In this document: positions 8,729 to 17,199 of the stretch, in pieces
Position numbering within the stretch: the first letter of the stretch is position 1
Layout: every line of letters starts with the position of its first letter
Source of the DNA: Nocardioides limicola
Lineage (GTDB): Bacteria > Actinomycetota > Actinomycetes > Propionibacteriales > Nocardioidaceae
DNA length: 64,000 bases
Direction of reading: 5' to 3'
Assembly (NCBI RefSeq): GCF_016827675.1
Contig: NZ_JAERJA010000008.1
Coordinates: 62,001 to 126,000 of the forward strand
The notes under the pieces: generated by a model
Databases searched by the model: none
What the model saw: only the letters and a program-made list of their open reading frames with translations
Told to the model about the DNA's origin: nothing
Translations under genes and position numbers: made by a program

Positions 8729-8765
8729 GGTGTGATACACCTCACTTGCTGAAGGGAATCAGCAA
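8729..8765. promoter_or_regulatory. Two inverted repeats in the divergent control region (candidate LacI operators)
   Basis: GGTGT-GAT-ACACC (8729-8741) and TTGCTGA-N6-TCAGCAA (8746-8765, perfect 7-bp arms) lie between the binding-protein start (8691) and the LacI-family start (8894). They are close to the leftward promoter, as expected of operators. Most LacI-family sites have a central CG, which neither shows, so the assignment is tentative. Confidence 0.45.
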
Positions 8766-8893
8766 CCACGAAACACGTCAAGTAAAGATCTGATAACGCA
8801 CTGGCACGGCGCCGAGAGGTGGCCGTGCGAACCGGTGACGTCTGCCATCTGGTGCACTGAGCGGCCCGGGTGCACGGACGAGAGGAGATCGTG

Positions 8894-9931
8894 GTGAAGT
8901 CGAAGTCGGTCCGGAGAGTGACTTTGGGGGACGTGGCGGCGCGCGCCGGCGTGTCCCCGACCACCGCGTCGTACATCCTCAACGGCCGGGCGGGCGAGAT
9001 GCGCATCGCCGGCGAGACGGAACGGCGGGTGCGGGAGGCGGCCGAGGAGCTGCAGTATCGCCCCAATCGGCTGGCTCGCAACCTGCGTACGTCGACCACG
9101 AAGACCTACGGGGTGATCTCCGACTTCGTCGCCAGCGGCCACTTCGCCGGCGAGATGCTGTCGGGGGCTGCGACCGTAGCCCGCGCCAGTGGTCACCTGC
9201 TGGTGATCGGGGAGACCGAGGGCGACGTCGAGGTCGAGGCCCGACTCGTCGACGAGATGCTGGATCGGCACGTCGACGGCATCCTCTACGCGACGCTGGT
9301 GACCATGGAGATCTCGGTGCCGGAGGTGCTGCGCAAGCACCCGACCGTGCTGATGAACTGCGTGGACACCACGGGCCAGCTCCCCGCGGTGATCCCCGAC
9401 GAGGTCGGCGGCGGGCGGGTGGCCGGAGAGCTGCTGCTCGAGTCCGGGCGGGCAGCCGGGGCGTACGTGGTGGGCGCCGATCCGACCCCGGGTGCGCTGG
9501 CCGGGGGTCGACGGCTGACCGGGGTGGAAGCGGCGCTGAACGAGGCAGGTCACGCGTTGGCCGGGATGATCCCCTGCGAGTGGAGCGTGCGCGAGGCGTT
9601 CGCCGCGATGGATGGCTGGCTCCGTGACGGCGGTCGCCCCGGTGCCCTGGTGTGCATGAACGACCGGATCGCCATGGGTGTGTCCCAGGCACTCGCCGAG
9701 CACGGCCTCCAGGTGCCCGGCGATGTGGCGATCGTGTCCTTCGATGGCTCCGAACTCGCCTCGTGGTTGCGCCCGACGCTGACCAGCGTGGCGGTCCCAT
9801 ATGCGGGCATCGGGGCACGGGCGGTCGAGTTGCTGCTGGCCGGCGCGGCTGGGCGTGAGGTCGAGGAGATGCCGATGGATGTGGTGGCCGGTGGCTCGCT
9901 GGGGGGTGGTGGATCTACGGGAAAGCGGTAG
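8894..9931 (+). CDS. LacI-family transcriptional regulator
   Basis: About 345 residues. The helix-turn-helix and hinge motif (VTLGDVAARAGVSPTTAS, followed by YILNG) is at the N-terminus, then a periplasmic-binding-protein-like ligand domain with IVSFDG near the end. GTG 8894 sits 6 nt after AGGAG; GTG 8891 is possible. Its position between the two arms of the alpha-galactoside locus makes it the probable local repressor, released by a sugar or sugar phosphate. The exact inducer is unknown. Confidence 0.92.
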   Translation: MKSKSVRRVTLGDVAARAGVSPTTASYILNGRAGEMRIAGETERRVREAAEELQYRPNRLARNLRTSTTKTYGVISDFVASGHFAGEMLSGAATVARASGHLLVIGETEGDVEVEARLVDEMLDRHVDGILYATLVTMEISVPEVLRKHPTVLMNCVDTTGQLPAVIPDEVGGGRVAGELLLESGRAAGAYVVGADPTPGALAGGRRLTGVEAALNEAGHALAGMIPCEWSVREAFAAMDGWLRDGGRPGALVCMNDRIAMGVSQALAEHGLQVPGDVAIVSFDGSELASWLRPTLTSVAVPYAGIGARAVELLLAGAAGREVEEMPMDVVAGGSLGGGGSTGKR

Positions 9932-9932
9932 T

Positions 9933-9961
9933 GTGACGCTCGTCACTCTCTGGTGACGCTC
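9933..9961. promoter_or_regulatory. Direct and inverted GTGACG repeats upstream of the ATPase gene
   Basis: GTGACGCTCGTCAC (9933-9946) is a 14-bp inverted repeat. GTGACGCTC recurs at 9953, an exact 20-bp spacing. They lie just before a TTTACT stretch that could be a -10 region for the ATPase-galK-GH13 arm. Binding factor unknown. Confidence 0.35.
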
Positions 9962-10015
9962 ACCTTTACTACGGATCGTCCGGCACGTACCTGCCGGTGA
10001 AGGAGCTGTTCAGTC

Positions 10016-11098
10016 ATGGCCAAAGTCACGTTCAACAAGGCGCAACGGTGGTATCCCGGCGCCGATTCACCCGCAGTCCCGGGCATCGACCTGGAGATCG
10101 ACGACGGGGAGTTCATGGTCCTCGTCGGCCCGTCCGGTTGCGGCAAGTCGACCACCCTGCGGATGCTGGCCGGCCTGGAGGAGTGCAACTCCGGCAGCAT
10201 CCACATCGGCGACCGCGACGTCACCCACATGCCGCCCAAGGACCGGGACATCGCGATGGTGTTCCAGAGCTACGCGCTCTACCCGCACATGACCGTCGCC
10301 GACAACATGGCGTTCGCCCTGAAGATGGCCAAGGTGCCGGAAGCGGAGCGCCGGAAGAAGGTCGAGGAGGCCGCCAAGATCCTGGGGCTCACCGAGTATC
10401 TGGACCGCAAGCCCAAGGCGCTCTCCGGCGGTCAGCGACAGCGGGTCGCGATGGGACGTGCGATCGTGCGCGCGCCGCAGGTGTTCTGCATGGACGAGCC
10501 GCTGTCGAACCTGGACGCCAAGATGCGCGTGCAGACCCGCACCGACATCGCCAAACTGCAGCGGGATCTGGGTGTCACCACCGTCTACGTCACCCATGAC
10601 CAGGTCGAGGCGATGACGATGGGCGATCGGGTCGCGGTGATGAAGGACGGGCTCCTGCAGCAGGTCGACAGCCCGCTGAACCTCTACGACAAGCCCGCGA
10701 ACCTCTTCGTGGCCGGCTTCATCGGCTCCCCGCAGATGAACCTGATCGAGGCCAAGGCCGTGGACGGCCAGGCCAAGATCGGTGACTATCTGGTCCCCGT
10801 CGACCCGGCCGCCTCCCGCAAGATGGAGGGGAACATCACCGTCGGGGTCCGTCCGGAGAACTGGCGAGTGGTCGCCCAGAGCGAGGGCGGACTGCCCGTG
10901 GATGTCACGGTGATCGAGGAGCTGGGCGCCGACGCCTTCGTCTACGGCACCAGCGGCGTCGAGGGCACCCCGCACGACATCATCGTGCGGGTGGGTGGAC
11001 GCGACACGATTCACAAGGGCGAGACCCTCTATGTGACCACCGACCCCGCGAACGTCCATGTGTTCGACACCGATACCGGAGAGCGCCTGTCGGAGTGA
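10016..11098 (+). CDS. Carbohydrate ABC transporter ATPase, MsmK/UgpC type
   Basis: The 360-residue ATPase has Walker A GPSGCGKST (about 38-46), signature LSGGQRQR (about 136-143), Walker B CMDEPLSNLD and a C-terminal TOBE/MalK regulatory domain. AAGGAG lies upstream of ATG 10016. It likely energises the permease pair on the opposite arm, and ATPases of this type often serve several sugar importers. It precedes galK by 22 bp and is probably co-transcribed with it. Confidence 0.93.
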   Translation: MAKVTFNKAQRWYPGADSPAVPGIDLEIDDGEFMVLVGPSGCGKSTTLRMLAGLEECNSGSIHIGDRDVTHMPPKDRDIAMVFQSYALYPHMTVADNMAFALKMAKVPEAERRKKVEEAAKILGLTEYLDRKPKALSGGQRQRVAMGRAIVRAPQVFCMDEPLSNLDAKMRVQTRTDIAKLQRDLGVTTVYVTHDQVEAMTMGDRVAVMKDGLLQQVDSPLNLYDKPANLFVAGFIGSPQMNLIEAKAVDGQAKIGDYLVPVDPAASRKMEGNITVGVRPENWRVVAQSEGGLPVDVTVIEELGADAFVYGTSGVEGTPHDIIVRVGGRDTIHKGETLYVTTDPANVHVFDTDTGERLSE

Positions 11099-11120
11099 CG
11101 GGGCCATCCCAGGTGCCGGT

Positions 11121-12224
11121 GTGACGGTCCGCTGGCGCGCCCCCGGGCGCGTCAACCTGATCGGCGAGCACACCGACTACAACGGTGGCTTCACGCTGCC
11201 GTTCGCGATCGACCGGTCCTGCACGGCGGAGGTACGCCGTGCAGGCCGGCCGGTGCTGGTGGCTCGCTCAGCGCAGCAACCGGACGCCGTCGAGGTGCCG
11301 CTGACACGGGGGGTCGACGCTGCGGTGCCCGACTGGGCGCGCTACCTGCTCGGCCCCGCCTGGCTGCTCCGCGAGCAGGGCGTTGACCTGCCCGGCCTCG
11401 AGATCAGTGTGGACAGTGCCGTGCCGGTGGGCGCCGGCCTCTCCTCATCGGCCGCCCTGGTGTGCGCGGTCACCTGTGCCGTCGTCGACGAGCTCGGGCT
11501 CCCGATGGGGCCGGAGGCGATGCTGGCGCTGACCCGTGCCGTGGAGAACGACGTCGTCGGCGCTCCCACCGGCGGGATGGACCAACTCGCCTCACTGCGC
11601 AGCCAGCCCGACTGCGTGCTGTTCTGCGATATGCGCGATCTGGTGACCGAGGCGGTGCCCTGCGACCTCGCCGGGGCCGGTCTCACCGTGCTGGTGGTGG
11701 ACACGCGAGCACCCCACCGGCACGCCGACGGCGAGTACGCCGCCCGTCGACGAGGCTGCGAGCAGGCCGCGGCCGAACTCGGTCTCCGCTCACTGAGGGA
11801 CGTCGACGTGGTCGGCCTGGACGCGGCGCTGGCGCGGCTCGACGATCCCGAACTGCGCCGCTACACCCGTCATGTGGTCACGGAGAACCAGCGGGTCCTG
11901 GACGTGGTCGGCCTGTTGCGCTCCGGCCGGCTGTCAGAGATCGGTCCGCAGCTGAGCGCCTCCCACGTCTCGATGCGTGACGACTTCCGGATCACGGTCC
12001 CCGAGATCGACGTCGCGGTGGACGCCCTGCACGAGGCAGGCGCGCTCGGGGCGCGGATGACCGGAGGTGGGTTCGGAGGATGCACGATCGGGCTGCTCGC
12101 CACCGAGGTGGCCGACGCCGCCGCGGCCACCGTCCGGCGAGCGTTCGATGACGCCGGGTTCGCGCCCCCGGTGACGTTCGAGGTGCGTCCCGGGCCCGGT
12201 GCGCACCGCATCGAGGGGACCTGA
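11121..12224 (+). CDS. galK: Galactokinase
   Basis: The 367-residue GHMP kinase phosphorylates D-galactose to galactose 1-phosphate with ATP. The galactokinase signature GRVNLIGEHTDYNGG is at residues 9-23, the ATP loop GAGLSSSAA near 105-113 and TGGGFGGCT near 313. GTG 11121 fits family length; the open frame upstream overlaps the ATPase gene. It converts galactose released by the GH36 enzyme. galT and galE are not in this window. Confidence 0.95.
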   Translation: MTVRWRAPGRVNLIGEHTDYNGGFTLPFAIDRSCTAEVRRAGRPVLVARSAQQPDAVEVPLTRGVDAAVPDWARYLLGPAWLLREQGVDLPGLEISVDSAVPVGAGLSSSAALVCAVTCAVVDELGLPMGPEAMLALTRAVENDVVGAPTGGMDQLASLRSQPDCVLFCDMRDLVTEAVPCDLAGAGLTVLVVDTRAPHRHADGEYAARRRGCEQAAAELGLRSLRDVDVVGLDAALARLDDPELRRYTRHVVTENQRVLDVVGLLRSGRLSEIGPQLSASHVSMRDDFRITVPEIDVAVDALHEAGALGARMTGGGFGGCTIGLLATEVADAAAATVRRAFDDAGFAPPVTFEVRPGPGAHRIEGT

Positions 12225-12291
12225 GGCCGTGCCGATCCCGCAGCGAACGTCCGGATTTCGTGACCAGAAGTCAGCGTGCCACGCTCTTCCG

Positions 12292-13926
12292 GTGAGCAAT
12301 CAGCCATGGTGGCGCAGCGCCGTCGTCTATCAGTGCTACCTCCGCTCGTTCGCCGACGGCAACGGCGACGGCATCGGCGACCTGGCGGGGCTGCGGGCCA
12401 GGATCCCCTATCTCGCCTCACTGGGGATCGACGCACTGTGGATCAACCCGTGGTACCCCTCACCGCAGCACGACGCGGGCTACGACGTAGCCGACTTCCG
12501 GGCGATCGAGCCGGCGTACGGCGACCTCGCCGACGCCGATGCGCTCATCGAGGAACTGCACGGGGCGGGCATCCGACTGCTGCTCGACATCGTGCCCAAC
12601 CACCTGTCCTGGGAGCACACCTGGTTCAAGCAGGCTCTGGCCGGCGACGAGGCGGCCCGCGCCAGGTTCATCTTCCGGCCCGGCCGGGGTGAGCACGGCG
12701 ACTTGCCGCCCAACAACTGGCAGAGCGCCTTCGGTGGCTCGGCCTGGACCCGCACCAGCGAGCCCGACGGCGAGTGGTACCTGCACATGTTCGCCCCCCA
12801 GCAGCCGGACCTGTGCTGGGAGAACCCCGAGGTGATCGCCGAGTTCGAGAGTGTGCTGCGGTTCTGGTTCGACCGCGGCGTCGACGGATTCCGCATCGAC
12901 GTCGCCCATGGCCTGGTCAAGGCACCGGGCCTGCCCGACGCCCCACCGGGCGCCCTGGACTCCACGCTGGAACCGCACCCGGCCTGGGACCAGGAGGGCG
13001 TCCACGACATCTTCCGGGGCTGGCGCAGGGTCGCCGACGAGTACGACCCGCCACGCATCTTCGTCGCCGAGGCCTGGGTGCCCGACAACGAGCGCCTGGC
13101 CCGATTCGTCCGGCCCGACGAACTGCACACCGCGTTCCAGTTCGACCTGCTGACGGCCCCGTTCCGTGCCCCGGTGATGCGCACCGTGATCGACGACGCA
13201 CGACAGGTGCTCGGCCAGGCCGACAACCCCAGCACCTGGGTGCTGTCCAACCACGACGTGGTCAGGCACGTGACCCGCTACGCCCGCAGCCAACCGGAGC
13301 AGTCATTGGGCGGCGTCCTCGACCGGGAGCGGTGGCTGACCGACGAAGCCGACCTCGAGTTGGGGCTCCGCCGGGCCCGGGCCGCAGCGCTGGTGACCAT
13401 GGCCCTGCCGGGCAAGGTCTACATCTATCAGGGTGACGAACTGGGTCTGCCCGAGGTGGAGGACATCGCCGACCACCGTCGCCTGGACCCCATCTTCGAG
13501 CGGTCGGGCGGCGCCGACCCCGGGCGCGACGGATGCCGGGTGCCGCTCCCGTGGCACGGTGACCAGCCGACGTACGGCTTCAGCCCCGACGGTGTCCACG
13601 ACACCTGGCTGCCGCAGCCGCAGGGCTGGGCGCCGCTGACGGTGAGCGCCCAGGACGGCGTGGAGGGTTCCACCCTGGAGTTGTATCGCCGCGCGCTGCG
13701 GCTGCGCCGGGAGCGTTTCGTCGGCGCACCGGACCTGGTCTGGATCGATGCCCCCGACGACGTGCTCGCCTTCCGGCGCGGGAGCCTCGAATGCTGGCTC
13801 AACACCGGCGCGGAGCCGGTGGAACTGCCACCCGGCACCGTGCTCCTGCGCTCCGACCCGACCACCGACGATGGGTTGCTGCCCGGCAACACCGCGGCCT
13901 GGATCGACGTCGGGGAGCCCGCCTGA
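12292..13926 (+). CDS. GH13 alpha-glucosidase / oligo-1,6-glucosidase
   Basis: This 544-residue intracellular enzyme has the (beta/alpha)8 GH13 motifs: DIVPNH, GFRIDVAH (nucleophile Asp near 203), VAEAWV (acid/base Glu near 260) and SNHDVVRH (Asp near 322). It begins SNQPWWRSAVVYQ like other alpha-glucosidases. GTG 12292 is preferred over upstream in-frame codons because the family starts directly at PWW. It would split alpha-glucosides or the sucrose-type remainder of raffinose sugars. Exact specificity cannot be read from sequence. Confidence 0.9.
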   Translation: MSNQPWWRSAVVYQCYLRSFADGNGDGIGDLAGLRARIPYLASLGIDALWINPWYPSPQHDAGYDVADFRAIEPAYGDLADADALIEELHGAGIRLLLDIVPNHLSWEHTWFKQALAGDEAARARFIFRPGRGEHGDLPPNNWQSAFGGSAWTRTSEPDGEWYLHMFAPQQPDLCWENPEVIAEFESVLRFWFDRGVDGFRIDVAHGLVKAPGLPDAPPGALDSTLEPHPAWDQEGVHDIFRGWRRVADEYDPPRIFVAEAWVPDNERLARFVRPDELHTAFQFDLLTAPFRAPVMRTVIDDARQVLGQADNPSTWVLSNHDVVRHVTRYARSQPEQSLGGVLDRERWLTDEADLELGLRRARAAALVTMALPGKVYIYQGDELGLPEVEDIADHRRLDPIFERSGGADPGRDGCRVPLPWHGDQPTYGFSPDGVHDTWLPQPQGWAPLTVSAQDGVEGSTLELYRRALRLRRERFVGAPDLVWIDAPDDVLAFRRGSLECWLNTGAEPVELPPGTVLLRSDPTTDDGLLPGNTAAWIDVGEPA

Positions 13927-13961
13927 CCCCTGTCCGGCGCTGGCGGACCGGGCTCGCGGAG

Positions 13962-14591
13962 TCAGTCCCCGTTGACCTGCCGCAGCATGTCCTGAAGCAC
14001 CTCCGCCGGCTGGTCGCCGACGAGCAGATACGTGTCGTCGACCAGCAGCGCCGGGACCGCGGTCACCCCGACCTGGCGGGCCCACTGCAGATCCGCGGCC
14101 ACGGCCGCGGTGAGCGCGTCGCCTGCGAGCAGCTCGGAGACCTCGTCCTCGGGCAGGCCGCCGCTCACCGCCGCATGACGCAGTACGTCGACGTCGGCCA
14201 TCGACTCGCCCCGAGCCAGATAGGCGGCATGCAGCGCATGCTTGACGCTGGCCTGCGCCCCGTGCTCCGCCGCCAGGTGCAGGACCCGGTGCGCATCGAG
14301 GGTGTGTGCATGCGGTGCGTCGGCGTGGTCGAAGGTCAGCCCCAAGGTCGCGGCGACCTTCGCCGCATGCTCCATCACCTGGCGGGTCTCGGCCGGGCTT
14401 CGGCCGATCTTGCGCGCCAGCGCGGACAAGGTGCTCTCGGTGGGGACCCGGGGCGCGCCCGGGTCGATGTGGAAGGAGCGATAGCGCACCGTCACGTCGT
14501 ACCCGGCGGCGGCGATCGCGCGTTCCAGCCGGTGCTGGCCGATCCAGCACCACGGGCAGGTGACATCGGCCCAGGCTTCGATCCGGGTCAC
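13962..14591 (-). CDS. DsbA-family oxidoreductase, FrnE type
   Basis: The 209-residue thioredoxin-fold protein has the active-site motif CPWC at residues 12-15 and no signal peptide, as in cytoplasmic FrnE/polyketide-synthesis-type DsbA homologues. The cis-Pro region appears as GVTAVPALLV. Its ATG overlaps the stop of the upstream metallopeptidase gene by 4 bp, so the pair is translationally coupled. Natural substrate unknown; thiol redox stress is a plausible role in a mycothiol producer. Confidence 0.9.
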   Translation of the reverse strand: MTRIEAWADVTCPWCWIGQHRLERAIAAAGYDVTVRYRSFHIDPGAPRVPTESTLSALARKIGRSPAETRQVMEHAAKVAATLGLTFDHADAPHAHTLDAHRVLHLAAEHGAQASVKHALHAAYLARGESMADVDVLRHAAVSGGLPEDEVSELLAGDALTAAVAADLQWARQVGVTAVPALLVDDTYLLVGDQPAEVLQDMLRQVNGD

Positions 14592-15532
14592 AGCCGATCG
14601 GCCTTGAACGTGTCACATGCGGTCAGATCGCCCTGCTGGTAGCCCACCATGAACCAGCGCATCCGCTGCTCCGACGAGCCGTGGGTCCACCCGTCGGGGT
14701 TGACGCGGCCGCCGGTGCGCTGCTGGATCCGGTCGTCGCCGACCGATCGAGCCCCGTCAAGGGCGTCCTCGATGTCCTGGCGGGTGATCTCGCTGAAGAT
14801 CGCCACCCCGGACTCGTCGGTGGTCGACGCGGCCACGCCCGCCCACATGCCGGCCAGACAGTCCGCCTGCAGTTCCAGACGCACCGCGTCACTGCTCGCA
14901 CCCTGCTGGCTGCGCACCCGGCCCAGGTAGCCGAGCAGGTTCTGCACATGGTGGCCGTACTCGTGAGCCAGCACATACGGCTCCACGAACTCGCCGCCAC
15001 TGCCGCCGAGCTGCTTCTGCAGCACCTCGGGGAAGAAGGTGGTGTCCAGATAGATGGTCTGGTCCACCGGACAGTAGAAAGGGCCCAGTTGGGAGCTCGC
15101 GTTGCCACAGCCCGTGGCGACCGCGCGGTCGAAGGTGCGCAGCGTCGCCGGCCGCAGTTGCTGTCCGGCCTGCTGCGGCAGCGCCGCCGTCCAGAACGTC
15201 ACCAGCGAGTTCTCCACCGCCACTCGGGCGCAGTCGGCGTCCCGGTTGGCGTCGGCGCCCGTCGCGCACGCGGCGTACCGGTCGGTGCCGCTGGCGCTGC
15301 CGCCCGGGTCGTCCGAGAGCAGGTCGCCGGCCCCCAGCCAGTTGCCCAGCAGGACCACCAGCACCACCACGATCACGCCACCGATGCTCAGCCCGCCACG
15401 CCCCATCGGGATCGGCACACCGGCACGGCCGGTGCCGCCGGCTCTCCCCCCGACGGACCGGCTCCCCGCGGACCTGACGGGGGAGTGGCTGATCCGGCCG
15501 GTGTCGATCCGGGCCTTCGGATTGAACTTCAT
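14588..15532 (-). CDS. Neutral zinc metallopeptidase, YpfJ family
   Basis: The 314-residue protein has an Arg/Gly-rich N-terminus, one membrane anchor near residues 48-68 and a zincin domain with HEYGHH (about residue 190) followed by LQADCLAGMWAG, whose Glu/Asp may complete zinc binding. The topology suggests the protease domain is outside the membrane. ATG 15532 (MKFNPKARID) is chosen over a longer frame because conserved sequence begins there. Biological substrate unknown. Confidence 0.88.
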   Translation of the reverse strand: MKFNPKARIDTGRISHSPVRSAGSRSVGGRAGGTGRAGVPIPMGRGGLSIGGVIVVVLVVLLGNWLGAGDLLSDDPGGSASGTDRYAACATGADANRDADCARVAVENSLVTFWTAALPQQAGQQLRPATLRTFDRAVATGCGNASSQLGPFYCPVDQTIYLDTTFFPEVLQKQLGGSGGEFVEPYVLAHEYGHHVQNLLGYLGRVRSQQGASSDAVRLELQADCLAGMWAGVAASTTDESGVAIFSEITRQDIEDALDGARSVGDDRIQQRTGGRVNPDGWTHGSSEQRMRWFMVGYQQGDLTACDTFKADRL

Positions 15533-15575
15533 CCCTGCGGCGCTCCTCGAGTCGGTCCTTGAGACCTGCGAGCCG

Positions 15576-15581
15576 TAGACT
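15576..15581 (+). promoter_or_regulatory. -10 box (TAGACT) of the ABC-F gene
   Basis: TAGACT ends 9 nt before ATG 15591, with no Shine-Dalgarno sequence in between. Confidence 0.5.
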
Positions 15582-15590
15582 AACCCGGAC

Positions 15591-17189
15591 ATGATCACCG
15601 CCCAGCAGCTCGAGATCCGCGCCGGGGCCCGTCTCCTGATGGAGAACGTCAGTTTCCGCGTCGCTGCCGGCGACAAAGTGGGGCTGGTGGGCCGCAACGG
15701 CGCAGGCAAGACCACCCTGACCAGAGTGCTCGCCGGGGAAGGACTCCCCGCGGGCGGTTCCGTGCACGCCACCGGTCCGGTCGGCTACCTGCCCCAGGAC
15801 CCGCGGACCGGCGACCCCGATCAGATCGCCCGGGACCGGATCCTGTCGGCGCGCGGCCTCGACGACGTGGTACGCCGGCTGCGCACGGCCGAGGCGCAGA
15901 TGGGCGACCCCGACCCGGCCATCGCCGAACGGGCGATGAAGCGGTACTCCCGCGCCGATGCCGAACTCCACGCCGGCGGCGGCTACGCCGCCGAGTCCGA
16001 GGCCGCGGTGATCGCGCACAGCCTCGGGATCGAGGACCGCATCCTCGCCCAGCCGCTACGCACCCTCTCCGGCGGTCAGCGACGCCGCGTCGAACTGGCC
16101 CGGATCCTGTTCTCCGGCGCGGACACGATGCTCCTCGACGAGCCGACGAACCACCTCGACGCCGACTCGATCGTCTGGCTGCGTGACTTCCTCAAGGCCT
16201 ACTCCGGCGGACTGGTGGTGATCAGCCACGACACCGACCTGCTGGAGCACTGCGTCAACCGGGTTCTGCACCTGGACGCGAACCGCGCCGAGATCGACGC
16301 CTACAACATGGGCTGGCGGGCGTACCTGGAGCAGCGGGAGACCGACGAACGACGCCGCAAGCGGGAGCGCAGCAACGCCGAACGCAAGGCGAGCTCACTG
16401 GTGGACCAGGCGAACCGGATGCGCGCCAAGGCGTCCAAGGCCTCGGCCGCCCAGTCGATGCTGAAGCGCGCCGAGAAGATGATGTCCGGCCTGGAGTCCG
16501 AGCGTCGTTCCGACAAGGTCGCCAAGATCGCCTTCCCCGAGCCGGCACCGTGCGGCAAGACCCCGTTGATGGCCACCGGGCTGTCGAAGTCGTACGGGTC
16601 CCTGGAAGTCTTCACCGACGTCGATCTCGCCATCGACCGGGGATCCCGGGTGGTCATCCTGGGGCTCAACGGCGCGGGCAAGACCACCATGCTGCGCATC
16701 CTGGGCGGGGTCGACCGGGCCGACACCGGAGTGGTCGAGCCCGGGCACGGGCTCAAGCTCGGCTACTACGCCCAGGAGCACGAGACGCTGGACACCGACC
16801 GCACCGTGCTGGAGAACATGCGCACCGCCGCGCCGGATCTGACCGACACCCAGGCCAGGTCGGTGCTCGGGTCGTTCCTGTTCTCCGGCGACGACGCTCA
16901 CAAGCCCGCCGGCGTACTCTCCGGAGGCGAGAAGACCCGACTCGCACTGGCCGCCCTGGTGGTCTCCAGTGCCAACGTGCTTCTCCTCGACGAACCCACC
17001 AACAACCTCGACCCAGCCTCCCGCGAAGAGGTCCTGGCGGCGATCCGCAGCTATGCCGGCGCCATCGTCCTGGTCACCCACGACGAGGGCGCCGTCCGGG
17101 CCCTGCACCCGGACCGGGTGCTGCTCCTGCCCGACGGCGACGAGGACCTGTGGAGCGAGGAGTACGCCGACCTCGTGGCGCTGGCGTGA
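15591..17189 (+). CDS. ABC-F family ATPase (ribosome-associated type)
   Basis: The 532-residue protein has two ABC domains and no membrane segments. Walker A motifs GRNGAGKTT and GLNGAGKTT, signatures LSGGQRRR and LSGGEKTR, and DEPTNHLD/DEPTNNLD are all intact. The basic linker between the domains (RRRKRERSNAERKASS) is the P-site tRNA interaction motif region. Family members act on ribosomes as translation factors or antibiotic-protection proteins; which applies here is not clear. The exporter gene follows after 10 nt. Confidence 0.92.
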   Translation: MITAQQLEIRAGARLLMENVSFRVAAGDKVGLVGRNGAGKTTLTRVLAGEGLPAGGSVHATGPVGYLPQDPRTGDPDQIARDRILSARGLDDVVRRLRTAEAQMGDPDPAIAERAMKRYSRADAELHAGGGYAAESEAAVIAHSLGIEDRILAQPLRTLSGGQRRRVELARILFSGADTMLLDEPTNHLDADSIVWLRDFLKAYSGGLVVISHDTDLLEHCVNRVLHLDANRAEIDAYNMGWRAYLEQRETDERRRKRERSNAERKASSLVDQANRMRAKASKASAAQSMLKRAEKMMSGLESERRSDKVAKIAFPEPAPCGKTPLMATGLSKSYGSLEVFTDVDLAIDRGSRVVILGLNGAGKTTMLRILGGVDRADTGVVEPGHGLKLGYYAQEHETLDTDRTVLENMRTAAPDLTDTQARSVLGSFLFSGDDAHKPAGVLSGGEKTRLALAALVVSSANVLLLDEPTNNLDPASREEVLAAIRSYAGAIVLVTHDEGAVRALHPDRVLLLPDGDEDLWSEEYADLVALA

Positions 17190-17199
17190 GGGTGCGGCG

